The notes below the pieces were generated by a model. It saw only the letters and a list, made by a program, of their open reading frames with translations, was not told the DNA's origin and did no database searches. A DNA stretch of 64,000 bases from Streptomyces collinus Tu 365 (lineage in GTDB: Bacteria > Actinomycetota > Actinomycetes > Streptomycetales > Streptomycetaceae): assembly GCF_000444875.1 (NCBI RefSeq), contig NC_021985.1, forward strand, positions 2,551,535-2,615,534, given 5' to 3'. The translations under genes were made by a program, and so were the position numbers. Positions 57,130 through 64,000 of the stretch are shown here, piece after piece (position 1 is the stretch's first letter; the number at the start of each line of letters is the position of its first letter).

Positions 57130-57150
57130 CTAGCGCATTCGCTTGCTCAC
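57130..57150 (-). CDS. Very short uORF (MSKRMR) in the aminotransferase leader
   Basis: GTG AGC AAG CGA ATG CGC TAG runs from 57150 to 57130, with GGGAGC a few bases upstream. It sits between the riboswitch and the aminotransferase start (142 nt before it). Whether it is translated is unknown; it could couple or tune initiation downstream. Confidence 0.3.
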   Translation of the reverse strand: MSKRMR

Positions 57151-57171
57151 AGAAGGCTCCCTCGACGACCA

Positions 57172-57195
57172 GGACCCCTGGTGTACGAGGGGTCC
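57172..57195 (-). terminator. Hairpin after the SAM-IV aptamer
   Basis: GGACCCCT (57172-57179) and AGGGGTCC (57188-57195) form an 8-bp stem with an 8-nt loop, 33 bp downstream of the aptamer on the minus strand. It may be the expression platform (terminator or blocked initiation) or only part of a pseudoknot arrangement. Confidence 0.5.
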
Positions 57196-57227
57196 GCGCT
57201 TGTCGTGGACCTCGCTGCCCACGACCT

Positions 57228-57307
57228 GGTCCTCACCCGGGGCACCCCGCCACGGACGGAGGGTTGCCGGACAGTCGGCCGGGGCCTCATGACTGTCACT
57301 CATGACC
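57228..57307 (-). ncRNA. SAM-IV riboswitch
   Basis: Reading the minus strand from 57307, the RNA has GGTCATGAGTGACAGTCATG, then AGGCCCCGGCCGACTGTCCG, GCAACCCTCCGTCC, GTGGCGGGGTGCCCCGGGTG and the closing GAGGACC. The GGTC and GACC ends pair to form P1. This is the actinobacterial SAM-IV architecture, with core residues shared with SAM-I. It precedes the aminotransferase gene by about 240 nt. Inferred effect: SAM lowers expression. No trpD element is involved, since trpD lies upstream. Confidence 0.88.
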
Positions 57308-57382
57308 TGGTACGGAAACGTACGCGACGTGATCGGCGCCCCGCAACCCGAGTCCGGATCGCGGGACGCCGACCGGACACCA

Positions 57383-58447
57383 CTACGCGTTGCTGGCGGC
57401 CACCCAGCGCTCCAGTACCCGCGCGGCCGCACCCGAGTCGATCGACTCCTCGGCCCGGACCATTCCGGCGCGCAGCCGCTCGGCGAGCGGCGCGTCCGAC
57501 GCCTCCAGGGCGACCAGCGCGGCCGCCGAGTTGAGCAGGACGGCGTCCCGGACCGGGCCGCGCTCGCCGTCCAGCAGCCGCCGGGCGACCTGCGCGTTGT
57601 AGGCCGCGTCGGCACCGCGCAGCGCCTCCACGGGGACGAGGTCGATGCCGACGTCCCGGGGGTCGAAGCGCTCCTCGGCGACCTTGCCGTCGCGGACCAC
57701 CCACACCCGGGAGGTGGACGTGGTGGTCAGCTCGTCCAGGCCGTCGTCGCCCCGGAACACCAGCGAGGAGTTGCCGCGCTCGGCGAGCACCCCGGCCACG
57801 ATCGGCGCCATGCGCGGGTCGGCGACCCCGACCGCCTGGGCGCGCACCTTGGCCGGGTTGGTCAACGGGCCGAGCACGTTGAACGTGGTCCGGATGCCCA
57901 ACTGGCCACGTGCCGCCGCGACATGACGCAGCGACGGGTGGAACCTCACCGCGAAGCAGATGGTGATGCCGGCCTCGTCGGCGACCTCGGCGACCCGCTT
58001 CGGGGTGAGGTTCAGATTGATCCCGAGCTTCTCCAGCACGTCGGAGGAGCCGGAGGCGGAGGACGCGGCGCGGTTGCCGTGCTTGACCACCCGGGCGCCG
58101 GTGCCGGCGACGACGATGGACGACATCGTGGAGATGTTCACCGTCTTGGCGCCGTCGCCGCCGGTCCCGACGATGTCGACGGCGGGGCCCGGCACCTCGA
58201 TGACGTTGGCGTGCTCGTACATGGTCCGCACGAGGCCGGTGATCTCCTGCACGGTCTCGCCCTTGGCCCGCAGGGCCACCATGAACCCGGCGATCTGGGC
58301 GTCCGTCGCCTCGCCGCGCATGATGAGGTCCATGGCCCAGGCGGTGTCGTCGGCGGAGAGGTCGTGGCCGTCCAGCAGGCCGTTCAGCAGGACGGGCCAG
58401 GAGCGGCCCGCCGCGGTGTCGCCTCCAGCGGGGGTCACAGCGCTCAT
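57383..58447 (-). CDS. trpD: Anthranilate phosphoribosyltransferase
   Basis: Transfers the phosphoribosyl group from PRPP to anthranilate, second step of tryptophan synthesis. At 354 aa it has the standard blocks: [40 protein letters not shown] with the PRPP/Mg loop, [55 protein letters not shown] and [23 protein letters not shown] 58447 has AGGAG 8 nt upstream. It lies downstream of the qcr operon but behind that operon's terminator (58509-58545), so it has a separate promoter. It is 26 kb from the trpEG gene. Confidence 0.96.
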   Translation of the reverse strand: MSAVTPAGGDTAAGRSWPVLLNGLLDGHDLSADDTAWAMDLIMRGEATDAQIAGFMVALRAKGETVQEITGLVRTMYEHANVIEVPGPAVDIVGTGGDGAKTVNISTMSSIVVAGTGARVVKHGNRAASSASGSSDVLEKLGINLNLTPKRVAEVADEAGITICFAVRFHPSLRHVAAARGQLGIRTTFNVLGPLTNPAKVRAQAVGVADPRMAPIVAGVLAERGNSSLVFRGDDGLDELTTTSTSRVWVVRDGKVAEERFDPRDVGIDLVPVEALRGADAAYNAQVARRLLDGERGPVRDAVLLNSAAALVALEASDAPLAERLRAGMVRAEESIDSGAAARVLERWVAASNA

Positions 58448-58508
58448 ATGCCGCTCCTGGTGTCGTGAAAGAAGAGTGTGGTGCCACCCTATCCAGCCCC
58501 CGGCAGGG

Positions 58509-58545
58509 CGAAGGGCCCCGTCCGTAACCCGGACGGGGCCCTTCG
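58509..58545 (-). terminator. Terminator of the qcrCAB operon
   Basis: A perfect 16-bp stem (CGAAGGGCCCCGTCCG, 58509-58524, with its complement at 58530-58545) around the loop TAACC, 22 bp after the qcrB stop. Confidence 0.9.
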
Positions 58546-58567
58546 GCGTGGCGTGGCGACTTCGGGA

Positions 58568-60199
58568 TCAGTGGTGGCCGTGGCCGCTCGTGATCTCCTT
58601 GTACTCCTCGACGGTGGGCTTCGGGATCTGGTTGTCCCCTCCGTAGAAGGAGTGGCTGAGCTTGGCGCGCAGCTTCTCGGCGGACGTCACCTTGCGCTCG
58701 ACACCGTTCTCGTCGACCGTCTCGCCGATCTGGGCCGGCTCGTACTGGTGGTGAGCCGTGAGGGTGTGCAGCTGCTCCTGGCTGAGCGACTCGTGCACCT
58801 CGATGAACTCACCGTGCGGCAGGCGCTTGATGATGCCGGTCTCGCGACCGTGCAGCACCTTGTCGCGGTCGCGGCGCTGCAGGCCCAGGCAGATCCGCTT
58901 GGTGACGATGAACGCGATGACCGGTCCGGCGAAGAAGGAGATCCGGACGAACCAGGTCACATCGTTGATCGACAGGTGGAAGTGGGTGGCGAACAGGTCG
59001 TTGCCACCACCGACCAGGCCGATCATGTACACGGTCACCCAGGCGGCACCGAACGCGGTACGCGTCGGGGCGTTGCGCGGGCGGTCCAGGATGTGGTGCT
59101 CGCGCTTGTCGCCGGTGACCCAGGACTCCAGGAACGGGTACAGCGCGATGACCGCCAGGACGAGGCCGAAGAGCACCAGCGGGATGAACACGCCCAGGAC
59201 GAGCGTGTGACCCCAGAAGTTGATCTCCCAGCCCGGCATGTAGCGGACCAGACCCTCGGCGAAGCCCATGTACCAGTCGGGCTGGGCGCCGGTGGAAACC
59301 TGGTCGGGCCGGTACGGGCCCATGGCCCAGATCGGGTTGATCTGGGTCACCGCGGCGATCGCCGCGATCACACCGAAGACCAGGAAGAAGAAGCCGCCCG
59401 CCTTGGCCATGTACACCGGCAGCAGCGGCATGCCGACGACGTTCTTCTCGGTCTTTCCGGGACCCGCGAACTGCGTGTGCTTGTGGTAGAAGACCAGGAT
59501 CAGGTGGCCCACCATCAGGCCGAGCATGATGCCCGGCAGCAGCAGGATGTGGATCGAGTAGAACCGGGCGACGAAGTCGTGACCGGGGAACTGACCGCCG
59601 AAGAGGAAGAACGAGATGTACGTGCCGACGATCGGCATCGACAGGATGGCGCCCTCGGTGAAACGGACACCGGTGCCGGAGAGCAGGTCGTCCGGGAGCG
59701 AGTAACCGGTGAAGCCGGTGAACATGCCCAGGACGAACAGCAGGAAGCCGAACAGCCAGTTGATCTCACGCGGCTTGCGGAACGCGCCGGTGAAGAACAC
59801 GCGCATCATGTGCACGAACATGCCGGCGAGGAAGATCAGCGCGGCCCAGTGGTGGATCTGCCGGATGAGCAGACCACCGCGCACGTCGAAGGAGATGTGC
59901 AGGGTCGAGTTGAACGCCTCGGACATCAGCTGTCCCTGGAGCGGGACGTAGCTGCCGTGGTACTCCACCTCGTTCATCGACGGGTGGAAGAACAGCGTCA
60001 GATAGACACCGGTCAGGATGATGATGAGGAAGCTGTACATGCAGACTTCGCCCAGCATGAACGACCAGTGGTCGGGGAAGATCTTCCGCATGTTCGACTT
60101 CGCCAGGGAGTAGATCCCCAGCCGGCCGTCGGCCCAGTCGGCGACCCGCTCGCCGGCCGGCGCCTTGCCGCGTCGCTCGTTGTTCTCGTTGGTGCTCAT
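58568..60199 (-). CDS. qcrB: Cytochrome bc1 complex cytochrome b subunit
   Basis: Membrane diheme cytochrome b of the actinobacterial bcc complex, 543 aa with eight or nine helices. Heme-ligand His residues sit in SFDVRGGLLIRQIHHWAAL and VHMMRVFFTGAFRKPREINW on helix B and in VARFYSIHILLLPGIMLGLM and VGHLILVFYHKHTQFAG on helix D. The Qo-site motif is replaced by PDWYMGFAEGLVRYMPGWE, the actinobacterial form. A soluble C-terminal extension of about 110 residues ends HGHH. ATG 60199 overlaps qcrA by 4 nt. It is the last gene of the qcrCAB unit and ends at a strong terminator. Confidence 0.98.
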   Translation of the reverse strand: MSTNENNERRGKAPAGERVADWADGRLGIYSLAKSNMRKIFPDHWSFMLGEVCMYSFLIIILTGVYLTLFFHPSMNEVEYHGSYVPLQGQLMSEAFNSTLHISFDVRGGLLIRQIHHWAALIFLAGMFVHMMRVFFTGAFRKPREINWLFGFLLFVLGMFTGFTGYSLPDDLLSGTGVRFTEGAILSMPIVGTYISFFLFGGQFPGHDFVARFYSIHILLLPGIMLGLMVGHLILVFYHKHTQFAGPGKTEKNVVGMPLLPVYMAKAGGFFFLVFGVIAAIAAVTQINPIWAMGPYRPDQVSTGAQPDWYMGFAEGLVRYMPGWEINFWGHTLVLGVFIPLVLFGLVLAVIALYPFLESWVTGDKREHHILDRPRNAPTRTAFGAAWVTVYMIGLVGGGNDLFATHFHLSINDVTWFVRISFFAGPVIAFIVTKRICLGLQRRDRDKVLHGRETGIIKRLPHGEFIEVHESLSQEQLHTLTAHHQYEPAQIGETVDENGVERKVTSAEKLRAKLSHSFYGGDNQIPKPTVEEYKEITSGHGHH

Positions 60200-61254
60200 C
60201 CGCGCTCCCAGAATGCAGGACCGACGGGCTCCTCGAAGTCGCCGAGCGCCTGGAGGTAACCCTCGTCGTTCACGCCGATGCGGAGCTGCGGCAGGGCGTG
60301 ACCGGCGGGGCCGAAGATCACTCGGGCACCGTCGGAGAGGTCGAAGGTGGACTGGTGGCACGGGCACAGCACGTGGTGCGTCTGCTGCTCGTACAGGGAG
60401 ATCGGGCAGCCGACGTGGGTGCAGATCTTCGAGAAGGCGACGATGCCCTCGTGCGACCATGCCAGCTCGCGCTTGTCCTTGATGTTGTCCGGCTGGATCC
60501 GGATGATCATCAGGGCGGCCTTGGCGATCTCGTTCTGGAAGTCCTCCTGGGTCTCTTCCAGTCCCTCGGGCTTGGCGAAGGTCAGCGAACCGACGGCGAC
60601 GTCCTCGGGACGCAGCGGCTGGTTCGTGTTCATGTTGACCAGCAGCTTGCCCTTGGCCCACAGGGTGTGGCGCAGGGAGGTCCCGGGCAGCGGGCCGAGG
60701 TCGCGCAGCAGCATGACGCCGGAGAGCGGCACCAGGGTGAGCGCGCCGAGCATCGTGTTGCGGATCAGCTTGCGGCGGCCGAGGGCCGACTCCTTCGCGC
60801 CCTCGCGGAAGTCGGCGTGCACCTGCGCGCGGACCTCGGGCGGGGCCTCGATCGGGTGACGCTCGGCGGCGACCTCCACGTCGGACATCAGGGTGCGGGC
60901 CCAGTGGACCGCGCCCGCGCCGATGCAGAACAGCGCCACACCGAGGGTCAGGCCGAGCGCGAAGTTCAGCGCGCTGACGTGCCCGATCGGGAAGACGAAG
61001 ATCGACTTGTCGTGCGGGATGGACACGTACGAGACGATGAAGCCGACCGTGGCCAGCATCGACACCGTGAACAGCAGGGCGACGACGCGCTCGGACCGCT
61101 TGGCGGCACGCTCGTCGATGTCCTGGATCCGGTGCTCGTGGGGCGGCAGCCCCGGGTCCGCGAACGGGTTCTCCTCGTCCGCGACGCTCACGGCGCCGTG
61201 CGCGTGGCCCTGCTCAGCGGGCAGGTTCTCTTCTGGAATGTCTTGGCTACTCAT
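60196..61254 (-). CDS. qcrA: Rieske iron-sulfur subunit of the bc1 complex
   Basis: A 352-aa Rieske protein with three membrane helices (about residues 58-77, 92-115 and 165-185), characteristic of Actinobacteria. The third is preceded by the twin-arginine LGRRKLIRNTMLG, so the Rieske domain is exported by Tat after the Sec-inserted helices. The [2Fe-2S] ligands are in SKICTHVGCPISLYEQQ (Cys, His) and VLCPCHQSTFDLSDGA (Cys, His). Its start overlaps qcrC and its stop overlaps qcrB, each by four bases, giving a tightly coupled block. Confidence 0.98.
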   Translation of the reverse strand: MSSQDIPEENLPAEQGHAHGAVSVADEENPFADPGLPPHEHRIQDIDERAAKRSERVVALLFTVSMLATVGFIVSYVSIPHDKSIFVFPIGHVSALNFALGLTLGVALFCIGAGAVHWARTLMSDVEVAAERHPIEAPPEVRAQVHADFREGAKESALGRRKLIRNTMLGALTLVPLSGVMLLRDLGPLPGTSLRHTLWAKGKLLVNMNTNQPLRPEDVAVGSLTFAKPEGLEETQEDFQNEIAKAALMIIRIQPDNIKDKRELAWSHEGIVAFSKICTHVGCPISLYEQQTHHVLCPCHQSTFDLSDGARVIFGPAGHALPQLRIGVNDEGYLQALGDFEEPVGPAFWERG

Positions 61255-62063
61255 GACTTCTTGGCCTTTGCGGTCCGAGCGGCGACCCAGACGGCGACCA
61301 CGATCAGCGCGCCGAGACCGAAGATCCAGGCGAACAGACCTTCACTGACCGGCCCGATGCCACCCAGCTCCATACCGCCGGGGTTGGTCGTCTGGTCGCT
61401 GTCCACCGCGTGCAGGTACGCGATGATGTCCTTCTTGTTCTTCTCCGTCAGCGTGGTGTCGGGGAAGGACGGCATGTTCTGCGGGCCCGTCTGCATGGCC
61501 TCGTAGATGTGCTTCGGGTCGACGCCTTCCAGCGTCGGCGCGAACTTGCCCTTGGTGAGAGCACCACCCTTGCCGGTGAAGTTGTGGCACTGCGCGCAGT
61601 TGGTGCGGAACAGCTCGCCACCCTTGGCGATGTCCGCGCCGTCCGGGCCGTACTGCTCCTTCGTCGGCACCGCGGGGCCGGCACCCAGCGAGGCGATGTA
61701 CGCCGCGAGCTGGTCGATCTCGGCCTGGGTGTAGATGTTCTTCTTCTTTACGACCTGCGGGCCCTGCGAGGTGGCGGCGGGCATGCGGCCCGTGCCGACC
61801 TGGAAGTCGACCGCCGCGGCGCCCACGCCGACCAGGCTGGGGCCGTCGGACGAGCCCTGGCCACCGGTGCCGTGGCAGCTGGCGCAACCGACCTCGTAGA
61901 GCTTCTTGCCCTCCTTGATCGTCAGGGACTGGGAGGATTCATCGGCCTGTGCCTTGCTCGCGGGCGCGAACGCGGCGTACAGCCCCCCCGTGGCCGCCAG
62001 CGCGAGGAGTAGGACGACGACCGCCGCCAGCGGATGGCGTCGTCGTGCGGAGAGCTTTTTCAC
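61251..62063 (-). CDS. qcrC: Diheme cytochrome c subunit of the bc1 complex
   Basis: A 270-aa membrane-anchored cytochrome c. After an N-terminal helix (about 14-31) come two c-type heme domains: VGCASCHGTGGQGSSDG and TNCAQCHNFTGKGGALT, each with CxxCH, and methionine ligands in GRMPAATSQGPQ and PQNMPSFPDTT. A C-terminal helix (about 240-258) anchors the protein. It carries electrons inside the supercomplex, replacing a soluble cytochrome c. The start is GTG at 62063. It is 62 bp downstream of ctaE. Confidence 0.98.
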   Translation of the reverse strand: MKKLSARRRHPLAAVVVLLLALAATGGLYAAFAPASKAQADESSQSLTIKEGKKLYEVGCASCHGTGGQGSSDGPSLVGVGAAAVDFQVGTGRMPAATSQGPQVVKKKNIYTQAEIDQLAAYIASLGAGPAVPTKEQYGPDGADIAKGGELFRTNCAQCHNFTGKGGALTKGKFAPTLEGVDPKHIYEAMQTGPQNMPSFPDTTLTEKNKKDIIAYLHAVDSDQTTNPGGMELGGIGPVSEGLFAWIFGLGALIVVAVWVAARTAKAKKS

Positions 62064-62125
62064 GGATTACCCCGGTGTCAGGATCTTCTGCGTCGATGCT
62101 TCTGGATGTGCGGGAGCGGTCCCGG

Positions 62126-62746
62126 CTACTTGATCAGGTAGATCGTGGCGAAAAGGCCGATCCAGACCACATCGACGAAGTGCCAGTAGTAGGACACGAC
62201 GATGGCCGCCGTCGCCTGCTCGTGGGTGAACCTCTTCGCCGCGTACGTGCGGCCGAGGACCAGCAGGAAGGCGATGAGACCGCCCGTCACGTGCAGGCCG
62301 TGGAAACCGGTGGTCAGGTAGAACACCGAGCCGTACGGGCCGGAGGACAGGGAGATCCCGTCCTTCTTCACCAGCTCCGTGTACTCGTAGATCTGACCGC
62401 CGATGAAGATGGCACCCATGATGAAGGTGAGGATGAACCAGCCACGGAGCTTCTTCACGTCCCCGCGCTCGGCGGCGAACACGCCGAGCTGACAGGTGAG
62501 CGAGGAGAGCACCAGGATCGTGGTGTTGGTCGCGGAGAAGGGCACGTTGAGCGCGTGCGCCTGCTCCGCCCAGTACGCCGGTCCGGTCACCGACCGGAGG
62601 GTGAAGTACATCGCGAAGAGGGCCGCGAAGAACATCAGCTCGGAACTCAGCCAGATGATGGTTCCGACGCTGGTGAGGTTCGGCCGGTTGACCGACGGGT
62701 GCGCGTGCCCGGTTTCTACTGTCGTTGCTGTCGCCACGACCGACAT
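62126..62746 (-). CDS. ctaE: Cytochrome c oxidase subunit III
   Basis: A 206-aa membrane protein with five helices, matching actinobacterial subunit III. Family blocks: [60 protein letters not shown] with the conserved HGLHV, and [20 protein letters not shown] at the end. Shorter than mitochondrial CtaE because two helices are absent. ATG 62746 begins the frame. It heads the ctaE-qcrC-qcrA-qcrB unit, so one promoter upstream probably drives all four. Confidence 0.97.
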   Translation of the reverse strand: MSVVATATTVETGHAHPSVNRPNLTSVGTIIWLSSELMFFAALFAMYFTLRSVTGPAYWAEQAHALNVPFSATNTTILVLSSLTCQLGVFAAERGDVKKLRGWFILTFIMGAIFIGGQIYEYTELVKKDGISLSSGPYGSVFYLTTGFHGLHVTGGLIAFLLVLGRTYAAKRFTHEQATAAIVVSYYWHFVDVVWIGLFATIYLIK

Positions 62747-62892
62747 TATGTCGGTCGCTTATCCCGCCCTCACTCCGGGGGGTGCCGTTCGGAGTGTTGC
62801 TGCCCGCCGAACCGGTGTTGACGTGGTGTTCAGGGGAGTAACATCCGGCCCGAACGGCCCTGCCCGTACGACGCCGACGTCTCGGAGGAAGC

Positions 62893-63294
62893 ATGCAGCC
62901 GACTGCCACGGTGCTGGTGTACAGCGACGACTCCAACACCCGGGAGCAGGTGCGGCTGGCCGCCGGCCGCCGGCCAGCCCCGGATGTCCCCCAGGTCGAG
63001 TTCCTCGAGTGCGCGACGCCCGAGGCGGTGCTGCGCGAGCTCGCCAAGGGCGGCATCGACGTCTGCGTGCTCGACGGCGAGGCCGTGCCGATGGGGGGCA
63101 TGGGGGTGTGCCGGCAGATCAAGGACGAGGTGTTCAACTGCCCGCCGGTGCTGCTGCTCATGGGCCGCCCCCAGGACGCGTGGCTGGCCACCTGGAGCCG
63201 TGCCGACGCCGCGGTGACCCTGCCGGTGGACCCGGTGGAGTTCGCCTCCGCGCTGGCCGCCCAGCTGCGCCGCAAGAGGCTGCTGAGCGCCTAG
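62893..63294 (+). CDS. Receiver-like protein with incomplete active site
   Basis: A 133-aa stand-alone protein with the fold of a response-regulator receiver domain. The first strand LVYSDDSNTREQVRLAAG holds an acidic pair, the phospho-acceptor position is Asp61 in DVCVLDGEAVPMGGMGVCRQ, and LLLMGRPQDAWLATW is the fourth strand. The conserved Lys after strand five is absent: ADAAVTLPVDPVEF has Leu-Pro there. Phosphorylation, if any, is likely unusual. No output domain is attached. ATG 62893 has GGAGGA about 7 nt upstream. It is divergent from ctaE and convergent with the L,D-transpeptidase gene. Confidence 0.88.
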   Translation: MQPTATVLVYSDDSNTREQVRLAAGRRPAPDVPQVEFLECATPEAVLRELAKGGIDVCVLDGEAVPMGGMGVCRQIKDEVFNCPPVLLLMGRPQDAWLATWSRADAAVTLPVDPVEFASALAAQLRRKRLLSA

Positions 63295-63304
63295 CCGAGG
63301 CTGT

Positions 63305-63363
63305 GACGCGCGAGGACGCGCGGCGGAGGCCCGGCAGGGCCCCGCCGCGCGTCCTCGCGCGTC
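63305..63363. terminator. Long bidirectional terminator hairpin
   Basis: A perfect 22-bp stem (63305-63326 with 63342-63363) is topped by a second 5-bp stem (GGCCC 63328-63332 with GGGCC 63337-63341). It separates the convergent receiver gene and L,D-transpeptidase gene. Confidence 0.93.
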
Positions 63364-63372
63364 GTGCGGCGT

Positions 63373-64000
63373 TCACACCGCCGCGGGCTGCAGGCGGAGG
63401 GCGTCCTGGGGTGCCGGGCCGTCCTGGGCGCCGTTGCCGAGCGCGCTGCCGGCGCGCCACTTGTTCCAGTCGAGGTTCCAGTCGCCGAAGCCGTTGCCGA
63501 AGGGCTCCATCGGGTCGCCCTCGGAGTTGACGACCTTGACGATGTCGCCCTCGTGGATGTGGTCGAAGAACCACTCGGCGTTGGACGTGCTCATGCCGGT
63601 GCAGCCGTGGCTGACGTTGGCGTAGCCCTGGGAGCCGACGGACCAGGGGGCGGCGTGCACGTACTCGCCGGACCAGGTGACCCGGGTGGCGTAGTACACG
63701 GGGAGGTCGTAGGAGTCGGAGCTGCCCTCGGCGATGCCGACGGTGGTACCGCGCATCCGTACGAAGTACTGCTTCTCCAGGACCACCTTGACCCCGTTGC
63801 GGGTCTCGAAGCCGGGCTTGCCGGTGGTGACGGGGACCTGTTCGACCGCCTTGCCGTTCTCGTAGAACGTGAGCTGGTGCGCCGAGGCGTCCGTGACGGC
63901 CTCGATCCGGTCCCCTGTGGTGATCTTCACGGACTTGGCCTTGCCGCCCCACAGCCGGTCGCCGACGCGCACCCCGTCCAGGTTGCTGTGCACCTGGATC
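63373..64000 (-). CDS. L,D-transpeptidase (YkuD), 5' end outside window
   Basis: The C-terminal part (about 209 residues) of a YkuD-type transpeptidase that makes 3-3 peptidoglycan cross-links. The frame is open through the right edge, so signal peptide and Ig-like domains lie beyond it; a GTG at 63993 is internal. The catalytic motif is GSQGYANVSHGCTGMSTSNA, with His and Cys of SHGCxG, and WSGEYVHAAPWSV upstream holds the second His. MRGTTVGIAEGSSDSYDLPV and FDHIHEGDIVKVVNSEGDP fit the family. The C-terminal extension of about 40 residues, GNGFGDWNLDWNKWRAGSAL, is typical of actinobacterial Ldt proteins. Confidence 0.95.
   Translation of the reverse strand, partial: IQVHSNLDGVRVGDRLWGGKAKSVKITTGDRIEAVTDASAHQLTFYENGKAVEQVPVTTGKPGFETRNGVKVVLEKQYFVRMRGTTVGIAEGSSDSYDLPVYYATRVTWSGEYVHAAPWSVGSQGYANVSHGCTGMSTSNAEWFFDHIHEGDIVKVVNSEGDPMEPFGNGFGDWNLDWNKWRAGSALGNGAQDGPAPQDALRLQPAAV

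Overview
The window is chromosomal DNA of a Streptomyces (order Streptomycetales). The evidence is very high G+C with GC-rich third codon positions, frequent GTG and TTG starts, several promoters fused directly to start codons, and a gene order that I recognise from memory as the Streptomyces coelicolor SCO2091-SCO2153 region. Parts of that order (metF, Rv2175c-type regulator, PASTA kinase, aroH, PlsC-type acyltransferase, ArsA-like ATPase, SRPBCC protein, fadD, PimB'-like glycosyltransferase, NlpC/P60 proteins, trpD, ctaE-qcrCAB) also match the Mycobacterium tuberculosis Rv2172c-Rv2196 neighbourhood, so this is old core chromosome. I see no insertion sequence, prophage, CRISPR array, rRNA or tRNA.

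Layout. 0-2 kb: start of the division and cell-wall (dcw) cluster on the minus strand (rsmH, then ftsL cut by the window edge). 2-8 kb: beta-carbonic anhydrase, then a translationally coupled MoxR-DUF58-transglutaminase operon closed by two hairpin terminators. 8-14 kb: DUF3040 protein, methyltransferase, HEPN-type protein, and an ABC/YhgE-Pip/TetR operon with a palindromic operator over its promoter. 14-17 kb: DUF4126 membrane protein with a MacR-type box upstream, a phytoene desaturase-like FAD enzyme and a membrane protein with a Tyr/Gly/Gln-rich tail. 17-23 kb: one-carbon and thiamine genes (metF, thiE, and thiOSG under a TPP riboswitch) around an Rv2175c-type regulator and an NAD(P)H:FAD reductase. 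23-27 kb: a PASTA-domain Ser/Thr kinase, endonuclease IV and a molybdopterin oxidoreductase.

27-31.5 kb: iron storage (bfr and bfd, whose stop codons overlap; iron box upstream of bfd), DAHP synthase, and a fused anthranilate synthase behind a Trp-Trp-Trp leader peptide and attenuator. 31.5-39 kb: phosphofructokinase, the MacRS two-component system, an acyltransferase, an esterase, an endonuclease/phosphatase-family protein and glucokinase. 39-46 kb: ArsA-like ATPase, SRPBCC protein, metallophosphoesterase, acyl-CoA ligase and a Tat-type cholesterol oxidase. 46-54.3 kb: a PimB'-like glycosyltransferase, a GT87 membrane protein, a PadR regulator, a lipoprotein metalloprotease, two NlpC/P60 hydrolases, an NYN protein and a zinc-ribbon protein. 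54.4-64 kb: rhomboid protease coupled to an AsnC-type ligand-binding protein, a cysteine desulfurase-like enzyme behind a SAM-IV riboswitch, trpD, the ctaE-qcrC-qcrA-qcrB respiratory genes, an atypical receiver and an L,D-transpeptidase cut by the right edge.

How the parts connect. Chorismate and tryptophan supply (aroH, trpEG, trpD) are spread over three loci. Metabolite sensing is by RNA: TPP for thiOSG, Trp-tRNA for trpEG and SAM for the aminotransferase. The MacR regulator encoded at 33 kb has a perfect consensus site at 13.8 kb. Many genes begin 6-8 nt after a TANNNT hexamer, which indicates leaderless transcripts. I found no wholly new multi-gene system. The most interesting unexplained items are the MacR box at the DUF4126 gene, the ABC/Pip operon whose ATPase has both a Lys-to-Arg Walker A and no recognisable signature motif, the SAM-controlled class V aminotransferase, the terminator that overlaps a promoter downstream of glkA, and an unassigned palindrome in front of the FAD reductase.
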